From NCBI RefSeq assembly GCF_024380015.1, contig NZ_CP101508.1:434001-498000 (forward strand): DNA of 64,000 nt, read 5' to 3'. Positions 1 to 8,942 of this stretch are shown piece after piece; within the stretch, counting starts at the first letter, position 1, and every line of letters begins with the position of its first letter. Source of the stretch: Photobacterium atrarenae (GTDB taxonomy: Bacteria > Pseudomonadota > Gammaproteobacteria > Enterobacterales > Vibrionaceae). The position numbers were made by a program, and so were the translations under genes. Below the pieces are notes generated by a model. The model saw nothing but the letters and a program-made list of their open reading frames with translations. It did not search any database and was not told where the DNA came from.

Positions 1-233
1 TGGCCTTCGAACAGAAATTTCACCATTTCGGTTTCCAGCAGCTTGCGGTGCTCCGGATCCATCATGTTCAGTTTCTTTTCATTGATCAGCATGGTTTGCT
101 TGCCTTGCCACTCAGCCCAGGCTTCTTTGGAAATGTTGTCGAAAATACGCTTGCCCAGCTCGCCCGGATACAGTTGAAAATCCAGGCCTTCCGCTTCTTT
201 CTTCAGGCGGGCGCAAAATACGGTACGGCTCAT
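1..233 (-). CDS. yggX: YggX-family Fe(II)-trafficking / oxidative damage protection protein (3' end cut by window edge)
   Basis: Seventy-seven codons are visible on the minus strand, starting with an ATG at 233 and running off the left edge. The protein begins [16 protein letters not shown] and continues through [22 protein letters not shown] and [14 protein letters not shown], all hallmark segments of YggX. The family is about 90 residues, so roughly 13 are missing. In enterobacteria YggX protects labile iron-sulfur clusters and is thought to handle Fe(II); Cys7 is the conserved cysteine. It lies downstream of mutY on the same strand, the usual pairing, but a hairpin terminator sits between them here. 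Confidence 0.95.
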   Translation of the reverse strand, partial: MSRTVFCARLKKEAEGLDFQLYPGELGKRIFDNISKEAWAEWQGKQTMLINEKKLNMMDPEHRKLLETEMVKFLFEG

Positions 234-373
234 CGGGTGGCTCCTTCAGTTAAACCTTCATGAGTACGGCTCCATTTATACCAGAGAGCGGCTTGAGCTG
301 CCAGATTTCCCCCGGAGTGCAGGGACAGCGAGTCGGTTGAGGGACAGGTACGTCTGCAAAATCAACTTGATTG

Positions 374-401
374 AAACAAAAGCCCTGCAAATAACAGGGC
401 A
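374..401 (-). terminator. Intrinsic terminator after mutY
   Basis: Read on the minus strand, a GCCCTG/CAGGGC stem with a 7-nt loop is followed by a TTTTGTTT run. It lies just past the mutY stop and before yggX, so mutY and yggX may be only partly co-transcribed. Confidence 0.7.
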
Positions 402-407
402 CTCTTG

Positions 408-1433
408 TTAGGCGGATTGTGGGGCGTTGCGGGTCAGGAACTTGCGGATCGGGGTCGGCAGGCCCAGCTCGGCGCAGGCGTCAAAAGGAAACCATTGCTG
501 GTTGTCCGCTTGCTCGCCTAAGCGGTCGACGTGCCACACTTTGGCATCCAGCTTGTAATGGGTAAAGGTGTGCTTGAAACTGCCTTTGAGTTGGACATGC
601 TCGCCGAGTTGCTCTGGCTCGAGGTGAATTTGCGGCAGGCACCAGAGTGCGCCCCAGATCCCGTTGTCAGCCCGTTTCTCCAGCAGCAATTTGCCGTTCG
701 ACTCAATCCACAGAAATTGTCCTGTCCGGGTCGGAATGGTTTTCTTCGGTTTCGGGGTCGGCAACTGATCGACCCGGTTGCTCTGATAGGCAATGCACTC
801 GGGTTGAAAGCTGCAGTCATCGCAGGTCGGGTTCTTCGGCTTGCAGACGGTGGCGCCCATATCGAGCAATCCCTGGGCGAAGGCCCGGTTGCTCTGGTTC
901 GGGGTATAGGTTTCGGCCAGGTGCCAGAGAGTTTTATCGACCTGGGTGGTGCCCGGTACCCCTTCGATGCCGAAAAAGCGGCAGAACAGGCGTTTGACGT
1001 TGCCGTCGACAATCGGGCCGTAGGTGTTGTAAGCAAAGGAGGCTATCGCCCCGGCGGTATAGCGGCCGACACCCGGGATCTTCAGCAGGGTCTCGACCTG
1101 ATCCGGAAACTGACCGCCGCATTCTTCGGTGATGTACAGCGCGGCTTTGCGCAGGTTGCGGGCGCGGGAGTAATAGCCCAGCCCCTGCCAGTGGCTCATC
1201 ACCTCATCTTCGGAGGCGGCAGCCAGGGCCTCAATGGTCGGGAAACTGGCCATCCAGCGCTCAAAGTAGGGGATCACGGTGGCGACCTGGGTTTGCTGAA
1301 GCATGATTTCAGACACCAGTACCCGGTACGGGGTCGGGTCCTGCTGCCAGGGAAGATCATGGCGGCCATGGGTCTGCTGCCAGGAAATGAGTCGTTGCTG
1401 AAAGTCTGTCGGGGTCAAAGGCGGGTGCATCAT
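408..1433 (-). CDS. mutY: A/G-specific adenine DNA glycosylase MutY
   Basis: The 341-residue protein removes adenine mispaired with 8-oxoguanine in base-excision repair. An HhH-GPD fold covers roughly residues 35-200: SEIMLQQTQV carries catalytic Glu42, LLKIPGVGRYTAGAI is the helix-hairpin-helix, and GPIVDGN carries Asp143. Four cysteines (197, 204, 207, 213) with spacing C-x6-C-x2-C-x5-C bind the 4Fe-4S cluster. The C-terminal third (from about 230) is the NUDIX-like 8-oxoG recognition domain. Length is typical. Two adjacent ATGs open the gene, and a start at the second would remove one residue. It is divergent from trmB across about 190 bases. Confidence 0.97.
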   Translation of the reverse strand: MMHPPLTPTDFQQRLISWQQTHGRHDLPWQQDPTPYRVLVSEIMLQQTQVATVIPYFERWMASFPTIEALAAASEDEVMSHWQGLGYYSRARNLRKAALYITEECGGQFPDQVETLLKIPGVGRYTAGAIASFAYNTYGPIVDGNVKRLFCRFFGIEGVPGTTQVDKTLWHLAETYTPNQSNRAFAQGLLDMGATVCKPKNPTCDDCSFQPECIAYQSNRVDQLPTPKPKKTIPTRTGQFLWIESNGKLLLEKRADNGIWGALWCLPQIHLEPEQLGEHVQLKGSFKHTFTHYKLDAKVWHVDRLGEQADNQQWFPFDACAELGLPTPIRKFLTRNAPQSA

Positions 1434-1552
1434 AAATATACTTCTTTGTATTGCTCACTTTACGGGCCGCCTGGGAGCGTGCCAAGATGGGATTGATGGG
1501 TATTTTTGCGGTTGATTGCACCATAATCTGACGGCAGTCGCAAACGATAGAC

Positions 1553-1580
1553 TTGCACTCAGCGCGTATCTTTGGATAAT
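1553..1580 (+). promoter_or_regulatory. Probable sigma-70 promoter for trmB
   Basis: TTGCAC (1553-1558) and GATAAT (1575-1580) are separated by 16 bases, about 40 bases before the trmB start. This is inferred from consensus match only. Confidence 0.5.
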
Positions 1581-1622
1581 GCCGACGCTTAGTTTTTATT
1601 CTTTTCTAGTTTAGGTAATACG

Positions 1623-2360
1623 ATGAGCGAAGTTTCTAAAGCCTCTGGCGAAGTCACCCTGTCTGAATTTAACGAAGACGGTAAGCTAATCCGTAAAGTG
1701 CGCAGCTTCGTTCGTCGCGAAGGTCGCCTGACCAAAGGCCAGGAAGCGGCCCTGGATAACAACTGGCCGACCATGGGTATCGACTTTGCTCAGCAGATGC
1801 TGGACTGGAAGGAAGTCTTTCATCGTGAAGCGCCGGTGGTGCTGGAAATCGGTTTCGGTATGGGTGCGTCGCTGGTCGAAATGGCGAAAAACGCGCCGGA
1901 GAAAAACTTCATCGGGATTGAGGTTCATAGCCCGGGTGTCGGTGCCTGCCTGATGGGGGCGGAAGAAGCTGAGCTGACCAACCTGCGTGTGATGTGTCAT
2001 GATGCGGTTGAAGTCTTTGATTACATGATCCCGGACGGCAGCCTGGACACGGTTCAACTGTTCTTCCCGGATCCATGGCACAAGGCGCGTCACCACAAGC
2101 GTCGTATTGTGCAGTCTGAATTTGTGGAAATGGTCCGTAAGAAGCTGAAAATTGGCGGTATCTTCCACATGGCGACTGACTGGGAAAACTACGCCGAGCA
2201 CATGGTTGAAGTGATGAACGCTGCGCCGGGGTATGAGAATACCGCGACTGACGGCGATTACATCCCGCGTCCGGATGATCGTCCGCTGACTAAATTTGAA
2301 GCGCGTGGCCACCGCCTGGGTCATGGCGTCTGGGATATGAAGTTCGCCAGAACTGAATAA
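1623..2360 (+). CDS. trmB: tRNA (guanine-N7)-methyltransferase TrmB
   Basis: A SAM-dependent methyltransferase that makes m7G46 in the variable loop of tRNAs. The 245-residue protein has the SAM-binding loop [10 protein letters not shown] (residues 75-84) and the family signature [15 protein letters not shown] (147-161), whose Asp150 is in the catalytic region. The N-terminal segment rich in Arg/Lys ([12 protein letters not shown]) is the tRNA-binding extension usual in gammaproteobacteria. It is divergent from mutY and followed by its own terminator. In E. coli trmB and mutY also adjoin, but as an operon. Confidence 0.96.
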   Translation: MSEVSKASGEVTLSEFNEDGKLIRKVRSFVRREGRLTKGQEAALDNNWPTMGIDFAQQMLDWKEVFHREAPVVLEIGFGMGASLVEMAKNAPEKNFIGIEVHSPGVGACLMGAEEAELTNLRVMCHDAVEVFDYMIPDGSLDTVQLFFPDPWHKARHHKRRIVQSEFVEMVRKKLKIGGIFHMATDWENYAEHMVEVMNAAPGYENTATDGDYIPRPDDRPLTKFEARGHRLGHGVWDMKFARTE

Positions 2361-2415
2361 GTGCCAACGACAGGCCGGGTAGAAATGCCACCCGGCCACG
2401 ATGAATCAGAAATTT

Positions 2416-2443
2416 AAAAAGCCAGCCTCGTGTTGGCTTTTTT
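2416..2443 (+). terminator. Intrinsic terminator after trmB
   Basis: AAAAAGCCA pairs with TGGCTTTTTT around a short loop, ending in a T run, in the gap between trmB and glsB. Confidence 0.8.
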
Positions 2444-2460
2444 ATCCTTGGAGAACATGA

Positions 2461-3381
2461 ATGAAGCCGACAGAAGCACTGCTGCATGACATTCTGGATG
2501 AAGTCCGTCCGTTAATTGGCCGGGGCAAGGTGGCGGATTATATTCCGGCGCTGGCCAATGTCCCGGCCGATAAGTTGGGGATTGCAGTTTGCTATAACGA
2601 TGGCGAAATCATCCAGGCCGGTGACAGTGAAGAAGGCTTTTCGATTCAGTCGATCTCCAAGGTGCTGAGCCTGACTCTGGCGATGACCCTGTACGAGCCG
2701 CTGGAGATCTGGCAGCGGGTCGGTAAAGAGCCGTCCGGTCATGCGTTCAACTCGATGATCCAGCTCGAGCTGGAGAACGGCATTCCGCGCAATCCGTTTA
2801 TCAATGCCGGCGCCCTGGTGGTGTCGGACTTACTGCACAGCCGCCTGTCAGCACCGCAGTACCGGATGCTGGAGCTGGTGCGCGAGCTGTCGGGCGACCC
2901 GCATGTGGTGTACGACAAAGAAGTTGCCAATTCGGAGATGCAGCACAGCGATCGCAATGCCTCAATTGCCTACCTGATGCGCTCATTTGGCAACTTCGAT
3001 AACGAGGTGATGCCGGTGCTGACCAACTACTTCAGCTACTGCGCGTTGAAAATGAGCTGTGTCGATCTGGCCCGAACTTTCAGTTACCTGGCGAATAAAG
3101 GGCTTCCTTTAGGCGCAAAAAAATCGATCATCAGCCAGACTCAGAGTAAGCAGATCAATGCCCTGCTGGCGACTTGCGGCCTGTATGACGGTGCCGGTGA
3201 GTTTGCCTACCGGGTCGGGATGCCGGGTAAATCCGGGGTCGGTGGCGGGATCATTGCCGTGGTTCCGGGGGAAATGACCATTGCCGTCTGGTCGCCGGAG
3301 CTGGATCCGTCCGGCAACTCCCTGGCCGGAACAGCCGCGCTGGAACTGCTGGCGGAGCGGATCGGCCGCTCGATTTTCTAA
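2461..3381 (+). CDS. glsB: Glutaminase (beta-lactamase-like fold)
   Basis: Hydrolyses L-glutamine to glutamate and ammonia in the cytoplasm. The 306-residue protein matches bacterial glutaminase throughout: the SxxK nucleophile pair lies in SIQSISKVL (Ser64, Lys67), followed by [10 protein letters not shown] and the C-terminal [14 protein letters not shown] block. The GGAG ribosome-binding site precedes an out-of-frame ATG at 2457, and the in-frame ATG at 2461 is used here. It is flanked by a terminator upstream and a small secreted-protein gene 46 bases downstream. Confidence 0.95.
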   Translation: MKPTEALLHDILDEVRPLIGRGKVADYIPALANVPADKLGIAVCYNDGEIIQAGDSEEGFSIQSISKVLSLTLAMTLYEPLEIWQRVGKEPSGHAFNSMIQLELENGIPRNPFINAGALVVSDLLHSRLSAPQYRMLELVRELSGDPHVVYDKEVANSEMQHSDRNASIAYLMRSFGNFDNEVMPVLTNYFSYCALKMSCVDLARTFSYLANKGLPLGAKKSIISQTQSKQINALLATCGLYDGAGEFAYRVGMPGKSGVGGGIIAVVPGEMTIAVWSPELDPSGNSLAGTAALELLAERIGRSIF

Positions 3382-3427
3382 GCAAAGCGATGAAGCGGGG
3401 CATCGCTTTTGATTGAAGGGGATGCCT

Positions 3428-3928
3428 ATGTCAAATCGTGATCGGTGGGTTACGGCTGGTTTGATGGTGCCGAGAGGCATTATGCTGGCTTTGGGTTTAA
3501 TCGCAGCGTGCGTACCTATTCAGGCGACAGCGCAACACCAGTCTCAGGTTCAAGCCCAAGTTCAAACCCAAGTAAAAGCTCAAGATCAAGCCGAGCCCTG
3601 CCAGCCGCAGTGGCTCAATTCGGTGAGCCTGCAGGACGGCACCTTAACCCTGGCGATGGCCGGGGAGCGTTTTAAGGTTGAGTCCGACGGCCAGCTCTAC
3701 TACGACGTCCATAAAGTCCGGCTGACGGCCCTGCAGATGGGCGTGCTGGCTGACTACCACCAGTTCATGCGGCAAGAACTCCCCTATGTCTTGTCCCACT
3801 CGCAATTGGTTGACGAAGGGCTGTGCCGGCACTTGGTGATGCGCCGGGCCAAAGAGCAGGTGGTTCAGCGCCAGATCCCGGCCCTGAAGCACTGGCAGAG
3901 CGTCAGCCTACCACAGAGCGAACGATAA
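3428..3928 (+). CDS. Short YggN-like (DUF2884) exported protein with Q-rich linker
   Basis: The 166-residue protein has an N-terminal hydrophobic signal segment (around residues 12-37), then a low-complexity Gln/Val/Ala linker (QSQVQAQVQTQVKAQDQA). A folded part follows, with DGTLTLAMAGERFKVESDGQLYY and QMGVLADYHQFMRQELPYV. The latter resembles the N-terminal half of DUF2884/YggN proteins, which lie at the same place in E. coli between trmB and hemW. E. coli YggN is about 240 residues, so this copy lacks most of the C-terminal half. ATG at 3428 is chosen because AAGGGG lies 6 bases upstream; 3422 is possible. Function unknown; periplasmic location inferred. Confidence 0.65.
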   Translation: MSNRDRWVTAGLMVPRGIMLALGLIAACVPIQATAQHQSQVQAQVQTQVKAQDQAEPCQPQWLNSVSLQDGTLTLAMAGERFKVESDGQLYYDVHKVRLTALQMGVLADYHQFMRQELPYVLSHSQLVDEGLCRHLVMRRAKEQVVQRQIPALKHWQSVSLPQSER

Positions 3929-3963
3929 GCGCCTGATGCTCAGTGAGCATCAGGCGCTTTTTG
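3927..3963. terminator. Bidirectional terminator between yggN-like gene and hemW
   Basis: A near-perfect 16-bp stem with a single central base is flanked by A and T runs, between two convergent genes. It can terminate both. Confidence 0.9.
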
Positions 3964-3982
3964 TTATGGCGGGGATGGTCGT

Positions 3983-5140
3983 TTAATCTTCCTCGACAAA
4001 CGCGGCCAGCAGATCGTTGAGGAATAGCTTACCGTGTTCGGTGATCTGCCATTCATCGCCCCGATCAGCCAGGTAGTTCTGGTCCAGCGCCCAAGTGATC
4101 GGCGTGTCAATCGCGCTGAGCGGTAAGCCGGTGCGCTCGACGAAGTGCTGTTTCGGGCAGGCTTCCAGCAGGCGAAAACGGTTCATAAAAAACTCAAACG
4201 GCCGCTCGCTGCCCGCGACCTGGGTTTGTTGATCCAGATAAGGTTTCTGCGGGTTGAGGTAGCCGCGCGGGTGCTTCACTTTCACCGTCCGGGTGATAGT
4301 GCCGTCAGCAAAGCTGATCTTGCCGTGGGCACCGCAGCCAATGCCTAAGTAATCGCCGAAGCGCCAGTAGTTGAGGTTATGGCGGCATTGCACACCGGGT
4401 TTGCTGTAGCCGGAGATCTCATACTGGACATAGCCAGCTTCACGCAGCAGCTGGTGGCCTTGCTCGAAAATATCCCACAGGTCGTCATCGTCCGGCAGCG
4501 TTGGCGGTTTGGAGTAGAACAGGGTGTTCGGCTCGATGGTCAGCTGGTACCAGGACAGGTGCGGCGGATCCAGCGCAATGGCTTGTTTGAGATCAGACAG
4601 TGCATCGTCAATTGACTGATCCGGCAACCCGTGCATCAGATCGAGGTTGAAGCTGCTGAGGCCTGCCTCTTGTGCCAGCCGGGCGGCGCGCACCGCTTCA
4701 CTGCTGCCGTGGATCCGGCCCAGGCGCTTGAGCTTGTCGTCCTGGAAGCTCTGGATCCCGATCGAGATCCGGTTGACCCCGACCGCCCGGTAGGCCTTGA
4801 ACCGATCGGCTTCTACAGTGCCCGGGTTGGCTTCCATGGTAATTTCAATCCCTTCGGCAAACGGGATCCGGGCCTCGATTTCGCGCAGCAGGCGACCAAT
4901 CTCATCCGGGGAGATCAGGCTCGGGGTCCCGCCGCCAATAAAGATGGAGTGGAGCGGCCGGTCGCCGTTGTCCAGCCGGTAAGCAGCCAGATCGGTGTCC
5001 AGATCTTCAAGCAGTGCATCAATGTAGTCCAGCTCCGGGATGTCAGCTTTGAGCGCATGCGAGTTGAAATCGCAATACGGACATTTCTGCACGCACCAGG
5101 GAATGTGGACATACAGGCTCAGTGGAGGCGGGACTAGCAT
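3983..5140 (-). CDS. hemW: Heme chaperone HemW (radical SAM, formerly annotated as HemN-like)
   Basis: The 385-residue radical-SAM protein carries the cluster motif CVQKCPYC (Cys16, 20, 23; C-x3-C-x2-C) and the SAM-contacting GGGTPS near residue 70. HemW proteins bind heme and pass it to respiratory enzymes; they lack coproporphyrinogen dehydrogenase activity despite old names. The shorter length and the form of the cysteine motif fit HemW rather than HemN. The start overlaps the rdgB stop by one base (TGATG), indicating translational coupling in an rdgB-hemW operon. Confidence 0.93.
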   Translation of the reverse strand: MLVPPPLSLYVHIPWCVQKCPYCDFNSHALKADIPELDYIDALLEDLDTDLAAYRLDNGDRPLHSIFIGGGTPSLISPDEIGRLLREIEARIPFAEGIEITMEANPGTVEADRFKAYRAVGVNRISIGIQSFQDDKLKRLGRIHGSSEAVRAARLAQEAGLSSFNLDLMHGLPDQSIDDALSDLKQAIALDPPHLSWYQLTIEPNTLFYSKPPTLPDDDDLWDIFEQGHQLLREAGYVQYEISGYSKPGVQCRHNLNYWRFGDYLGIGCGAHGKISFADGTITRTVKVKHPRGYLNPQKPYLDQQTQVAGSERPFEFFMNRFRLLEACPKQHFVERTGLPLSAIDTPITWALDQNYLADRGDEWQITEHGKLFLNDLLAAFVEED

Positions 5141-5733
5141 CAGGCGTCCTTCAGGGCGGCGAACAGTTGTTGCAGCGCCTTACCCCGATGCGACAGTTGC
5201 TTCTTGCGGGCAGGTGCCAGTTCGGCAGAGGCACACTGGTCTTCCGGCACCCAGAATACCGGATCATAGCCAAAGCCGTTTTCGCCGTGCGGCTCGGTCA
5301 GGATGCGACCTTCCCAGGTGCCGTGGCACACCAGTGGAGTCGGATCGTTCTCATGGCGCATCATGACCAGCACGCAGTGGAAGCGGGCGGTACGCTCGGC
5401 TTCCGGGACGCCTTCCATAGCTTTCAGCAGCTTGTTGAGGTTGTCCAGATCGGAAGCACCTTCACCGGCAAAGCGCGCGGAATAGATCCCCGGAGCGCCT
5501 TTGAGGAAGTCGACTTCCAGGCCCGAGTCGTCGGCAATGGCCGGCAAACCGGTTTCTTTGGCGGCATGACGAGCTTTGATAATGGCGTTTTCGATAAAGG
5601 TGGTGCCGGTTTCGGCCACCGAAGAGACCTGGTAGTCACTCTGGGCGACCACATCAAAACCGAAATCGGCCAGCAGGCTTGCCATCTCTTTTACTTTGCC
5701 CTGGTTTCCCGTGGCCAGTACTAGTTTGCTCAT
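5140..5733 (-). CDS. rdgB: dITP/XTP pyrophosphatase RdgB
   Basis: Removes non-canonical purine nucleotides (dITP, ITP, XTP) from the pool by cleaving off pyrophosphate, preventing their incorporation into DNA and RNA. The 197-residue protein opens with [14 protein letters not shown], the Ham1 family substrate-binding signature. It also has [27 protein letters not shown] and the C-terminal [10 protein letters not shown]. Length is standard. The gene is the first of a translationally coupled pair with hemW, as in E. coli. Confidence 0.96.
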   Translation of the reverse strand: MSKLVLATGNQGKVKEMASLLADFGFDVVAQSDYQVSSVAETGTTFIENAIIKARHAAKETGLPAIADDSGLEVDFLKGAPGIYSARFAGEGASDLDNLNKLLKAMEGVPEAERTARFHCVLVMMRHENDPTPLVCHGTWEGRILTEPHGENGFGYDPVFWVPEDQCASAELAPARKKQLSHRGKALQQLFAALKDA

Positions 5734-5867
5734 CGCTATCCTCGCAGCGGTCTGTATCGTCGTGGGGCGCTATGATAAACCCAATTGTCGCGAGTCACCA
5801 GCCTGCCGTCGGCGGGCAGCGGGGCGGGGGAGAAATGGAAGGAGCCGGCAGGCCCCTTAACCGGTTG

Positions 5868-6293
5868 TTAATCGACGAAGAAGGTCTGCTTGAAGGCTAT
5901 CTGGCCGCTGTTGCCGCCCTGGAACACATCAATGGTGAAGGTGAAGCTTTCTTCATTGGCATGGCTGAGCTCGGCGATATAGTAAATCGCATCCCCTTCG
6001 CGGACTTCCCGGAACGAGAGGTTACGGATGCTCCCCAGCAGGTTTTTGGCCTGGCCGGATAAGGTTGCGGTAACCGCCGGTTTACCTTCCTGGGAGGCAT
6101 CGAGCACGGTTACATTGACCACCGCCGAGTAGCGGCTGCGCTGGATCCGGTAGGCATTGGCGATTTCCGGGGTTAGGAAAGTTGAAGGAAAGCTTGAATA
6201 GTGGACTTCCAGATTACCGATATTGGTGACTTGCTCGGCCTGAGCCGGGAGGGCTGTCAGCAAGAGCAGAGCGAAGCTGAATAACCATTTCAT
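5868..6293 (-). CDS. DUF4426 exported protein
   Basis: A 141-residue protein with a clear signal peptide (MKWLFSFALLLLTALPAQA, cleavage near residue 19). The mature part contains VHYSSFPSTFLTPEIANAY, the RSRY segment, FREVREGDAIYY and the terminal FKQTFFVD, all typical of DUF4426. This family of periplasmic proteins of unknown function usually lies beside the yggT-proC cluster in Vibrionaceae. The ATG at 6293 is preferred over the longer frame because GGAG precedes it and the signal peptide then starts normally. No catalytic motif is visible. Confidence 0.85.
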   Translation of the reverse strand: MKWLFSFALLLLTALPAQAEQVTNIGNLEVHYSSFPSTFLTPEIANAYRIQRSRYSAVVNVTVLDASQEGKPAVTATLSGQAKNLLGSIRNLSFREVREGDAIYYIAELSHANEESFTFTIDVFQGGNSGQIAFKQTFFVD

Positions 6294-6510
6294 TGTAATG
6301 TCTCCAAGAGGGTTTTGGGGCCTTAGGCAGCCCGATAGCATTATTGTCGGTCAGTTTTTGCGGATTCACCACATGAGATGTGGGGGCATGTCGTGACATG
6401 TGGCAAAGCGGTGCCAGTGTAGCGGATTTTTAAGTGATTGTTTTAACGTGATTTGAAAACAGAGGTGTTGGTCGGGGAATGAGGCCGGGAAGGGGCTCCC
6501 GGCCTGTGGA

Positions 6511-6807
6511 TCAATGGAGCAGCGTTGCGATGGTCCCGGGAAGCTCACGCGGGGACTCGATGCGCACTTGTTTGTGGCGGCCCAGTTCTCCCTTTTCGAT
6601 GACCACCTGACCTTTGGCGACCTTGAACTGTTTGGCCAGGTACTTGGTCAGGTGGGCATTGGCTTTCCCGTCTACCGGCGGGGCGGTGATGGCGACCTTT
6701 AATTCGTCGCCATGCAGGCCAACCAGCTGATCGCGGCTGGCCTTGGGCTGGATATAGAGCCGGAGGCGCAGATCCTCTCCGTCCCGGATCACCGCGGGCT
6801 GGCTCAT
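6511..6807 (-). CDS. yggU: YggU-family protein (DUF167)
   Basis: A 98-residue protein with the DUF167 core: [35 protein letters not shown], then KYLAKQFKV and [16 protein letters not shown]. The family has a known fold but no established function. The start overlaps the end of yggT by four bases, so the two are translationally coupled. It closes the yggS-proC-yggT-yggU set on the minus strand, the order seen widely in gammaproteobacteria. Confidence 0.92.
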   Translation of the reverse strand: MSQPAVIRDGEDLRLRLYIQPKASRDQLVGLHGDELKVAITAPPVDGKANAHLTKYLAKQFKVAKGQVVIEKGELGRHKQVRIESPRELPGTIATLLH

Positions 6808-7361
6808 AGCTGATGCCAGATCGGGCCGATCAGATCGCCCATCAGGAAGTTGGCAAACTGCAGGCCGATAAACAGCACCAGGACGCTGAGATCCAGGCCG
6901 CCCATCGCCGGGATGAAGCGGCGGATCGGCGCGGTCATCGGCTCGGTCAGCTGATGCATGACATATTCAACTGGGCTGCTGCCCTGGCTGACCCAGCTCA
7001 GGATCGCCCGTAGCAGCAGGACCCAGAACAGCAGGCCACCAGCGGCTTTGACCAGCGACAGCGCGCCAACCCAGAGAAAATCAGTGCTGAATGCCAGCGC
7101 GCCGCCGGTGAGGACCAGCTGCAGGGTAATGAACTTGGCAATGCTCAGGACATAGGCAAAGAGCAGGGTGGCCAGATCAAGCGAGCCAACTGAGGGGATC
7201 ACCCGGCGCAGCGGCGCAACCACAGGTTGGGTAGCTTTGACGACAAACTGGGAGAACGGGTTGTAGAAGTCGGCCCGGGCCCACTGGAGCCAGATCCGTA
7301 GCAGGACGACCATGATATAGAGGTCAAACAGGGTGTTGACCAAAAAGCCAAGTGAATTCAT
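6804..7361 (-). CDS. yggT: YggT family membrane protein
   Basis: The 185-residue integral membrane protein is a tandem repeat of the YGGT unit. Each half has a hydrophobic helix, then [32 protein letters not shown] or the matching [31 protein letters not shown], then another helix. About four membrane segments are visible. YggT proteins have been linked to osmotic or ion homeostasis in E. coli, but the mechanism is unknown. The gene starts 9 bases after the proC stop and overlaps yggU. Confidence 0.92.
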   Translation of the reverse strand: MNSLGFLVNTLFDLYIMVVLLRIWLQWARADFYNPFSQFVVKATQPVVAPLRRVIPSVGSLDLATLLFAYVLSIAKFITLQLVLTGGALAFSTDFLWVGALSLVKAAGGLLFWVLLLRAILSWVSQGSSPVEYVMHQLTEPMTAPIRRFIPAMGGLDLSVLVLFIGLQFANFLMGDLIGPIWHQL

Positions 7362-7370
7362 AACGTAACC

Positions 7371-8189
7371 TTAAAATAATTTTTCCATCTCTTCAGCGCG
7401 GGCGACGGCTGCACGCATTGCTTTCGCTACGATATCACCAAGTTGATGTTCGTTAAACGTGCGCAGAGCTTCGGCCGTGGTTCCACCTTTTGAAGTGACC
7501 TGTTCGCGCAGGGTCGACAGCTCGGTTTCCGGGTTGGCGACGACCATGGCGGCGGCACCGGTGGCGGCTTGTTGCACGAGCTGGCGGGCGGTTTCCGGTG
7601 CAAATCCCTGGCGAATGGCTTCGGCTTGCATCGCTTCCATAAACAGGAAGAAATAGGCTGGGGCACTGCCCGCTGCTGCAATCACGCCGTTGATGCCGGA
7701 CTCTTCGTCGACCCAGCAGACTTCGCCGACCGCTTTCATCAAATCTTCGGCAAATTGCTTGTCAGTTTGCGGCACTGTGGTCGGAGCATACATACCGCTC
7801 ATCCCTTTGCCGAGCAGCGACGGGGTGTTTGGCATCACCCGTACCAGTTTCAGCTCGGCATTGAGCATGGCGTTAAAGCGCTGGGCGGAGATCCCGGCAG
7901 CAATCGAGATCACCAGCTTGTCGGCAAAGTTGATTGCCTGAAGCGGGCGGCAGACTTCCGCCATCAGCTGGGGTTTCACCGCCAGGACGATCACATCGGC
8001 TTGCTCGGCAGCCCGGAGGTTATCATCTGTGGTGTGAATCCCGTAATCACGGGCCAGCGGCTCCCGGCGGGCCGGGCTGGGGGCCGTGGCGGTGATTTTA
8101 TCCGGTGCGTAGCCGCTTTGAACCAGGCCGGCGATAATTGAGCGGGCCATATTCCCTGCACCGATGAAGGCGATTGAACGTTGTTCCAT
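7371..8189 (-). CDS. proC: Pyrroline-5-carboxylate reductase
   Basis: Catalyses the last step of proline synthesis, NAD(P)H-dependent reduction of 1-pyrroline-5-carboxylate. The 272-residue protein begins IAFIGAGNMARSIIAGLVQSG, the Rossmann nucleotide-binding loop. It also has the conserved VMPNTPSLLGKGMSGMYA and, near the C terminus, EQVTSKGGTTAEALRTF, which forms the substrate pocket. Typical length. It sits between yggS and yggT in an apparent operon. Confidence 0.96.
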   Translation of the reverse strand: MEQRSIAFIGAGNMARSIIAGLVQSGYAPDKITATAPSPARREPLARDYGIHTTDDNLRAAEQADVIVLAVKPQLMAEVCRPLQAINFADKLVISIAAGISAQRFNAMLNAELKLVRVMPNTPSLLGKGMSGMYAPTTVPQTDKQFAEDLMKAVGEVCWVDEESGINGVIAAAGSAPAYFFLFMEAMQAEAIRQGFAPETARQLVQQAATGAAAMVVANPETELSTLREQVTSKGGTTAEALRTFNEHQLGDIVAKAMRAAVARAEEMEKLF

Positions 8190-8217
8190 GTCTAATCCTT
8201 AGTTAAATCCTGAATAT

Positions 8218-8919
8218 TTACGCGTAATCACGCGCCCCGAAAATAGCGGTGCCGATCCGGACGATGGTACTGCCGGCGGCGATGGCCGCTTCCATATCAC
8301 CACTCATTCCCATCGACAGGGTGTCGAGCTGCGGGTGTTTGGCTTGCAGTTTCTGCTGGGCGCCGGCCAGGGCGCGAAAAGCTGTAAGCTGGCTGTCGTA
8401 ATCTTCTGCTTTTTGCGGGATCGACATTAACCCGCGCAGCACCAGGTTGGGAAGCCCGGCAATGGCATCGGCCAGGCTTTCCAGCTCGTCAAAGCTGATC
8501 CCTGATTTGCTGGCTTCGCCGCTGGTGTTGACCTGCAGTAAGATATTGAGCGGCGGCAGTTGAGCCGGGCGTTGCTCACTGAGGCGGCGGGCGATCTTGA
8601 GCCGATCAACAGAATGAACCCAGTCGAAATGCTCGGCAATCGGACGGGTTTTGTTGGACTGGATCGGGCCAATAAAATGCCAGCTCAGCTGCATTGCTTG
8701 CGGATGATCGGCAAAATGCTGAACTTTGTCGACGCCTTCCTGCACATAGTTTTCACCAAAAGCGAGCTGCCCTGCGGCGATGGCCTCGTCAATGGCTGCG
8801 ATCGGCTTGGTCTTGCTGACGGCCAGCAATTGGACGGAATTTTCGAGCCGGCCGCATTTTTCGCAGGCCGCGGCTATCTCAGCCATGACCTGCTCAATGT
8901 TTTGTTTGATACTGCTCAT
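8218..8919 (-). CDS. yggS: PLP homeostasis protein YggS (PLPBP family)
   Basis: A 233-residue single-domain PLP-binding protein with the fold of alanine racemase N-domains but no known catalytic activity. The cofactor lysine is Lys36 in LLAVSKTKP, and SMGMSGDMEAAIAAGSTIVRIGTAIFG is the phosphate-binding end. Family members keep free PLP and vitamer levels balanced. The start lies only 23 bases from the divergent pilT start, so the two promoters must overlap or extend into the coding regions. Confidence 0.94.
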   Translation of the reverse strand: MSSIKQNIEQVMAEIAAACEKCGRLENSVQLLAVSKTKPIAAIDEAIAAGQLAFGENYVQEGVDKVQHFADHPQAMQLSWHFIGPIQSNKTRPIAEHFDWVHSVDRLKIARRLSEQRPAQLPPLNILLQVNTSGEASKSGISFDELESLADAIAGLPNLVLRGLMSIPQKAEDYDSQLTAFRALAGAQQKLQAKHPQLDTLSMGMSGDMEAAIAAGSTIVRIGTAIFGARDYA

Positions 8920-8942
8920 AATTGATTCTGTAGGGAAAGTTA

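Noticed and set aside
5800..5867. GC-rich segment between DUF4426 gene and rdgB as a terminator
   Set aside because: Only a short CTGCC/GGCAG pairing is present, with no T run on the minus strand; too weak to call.
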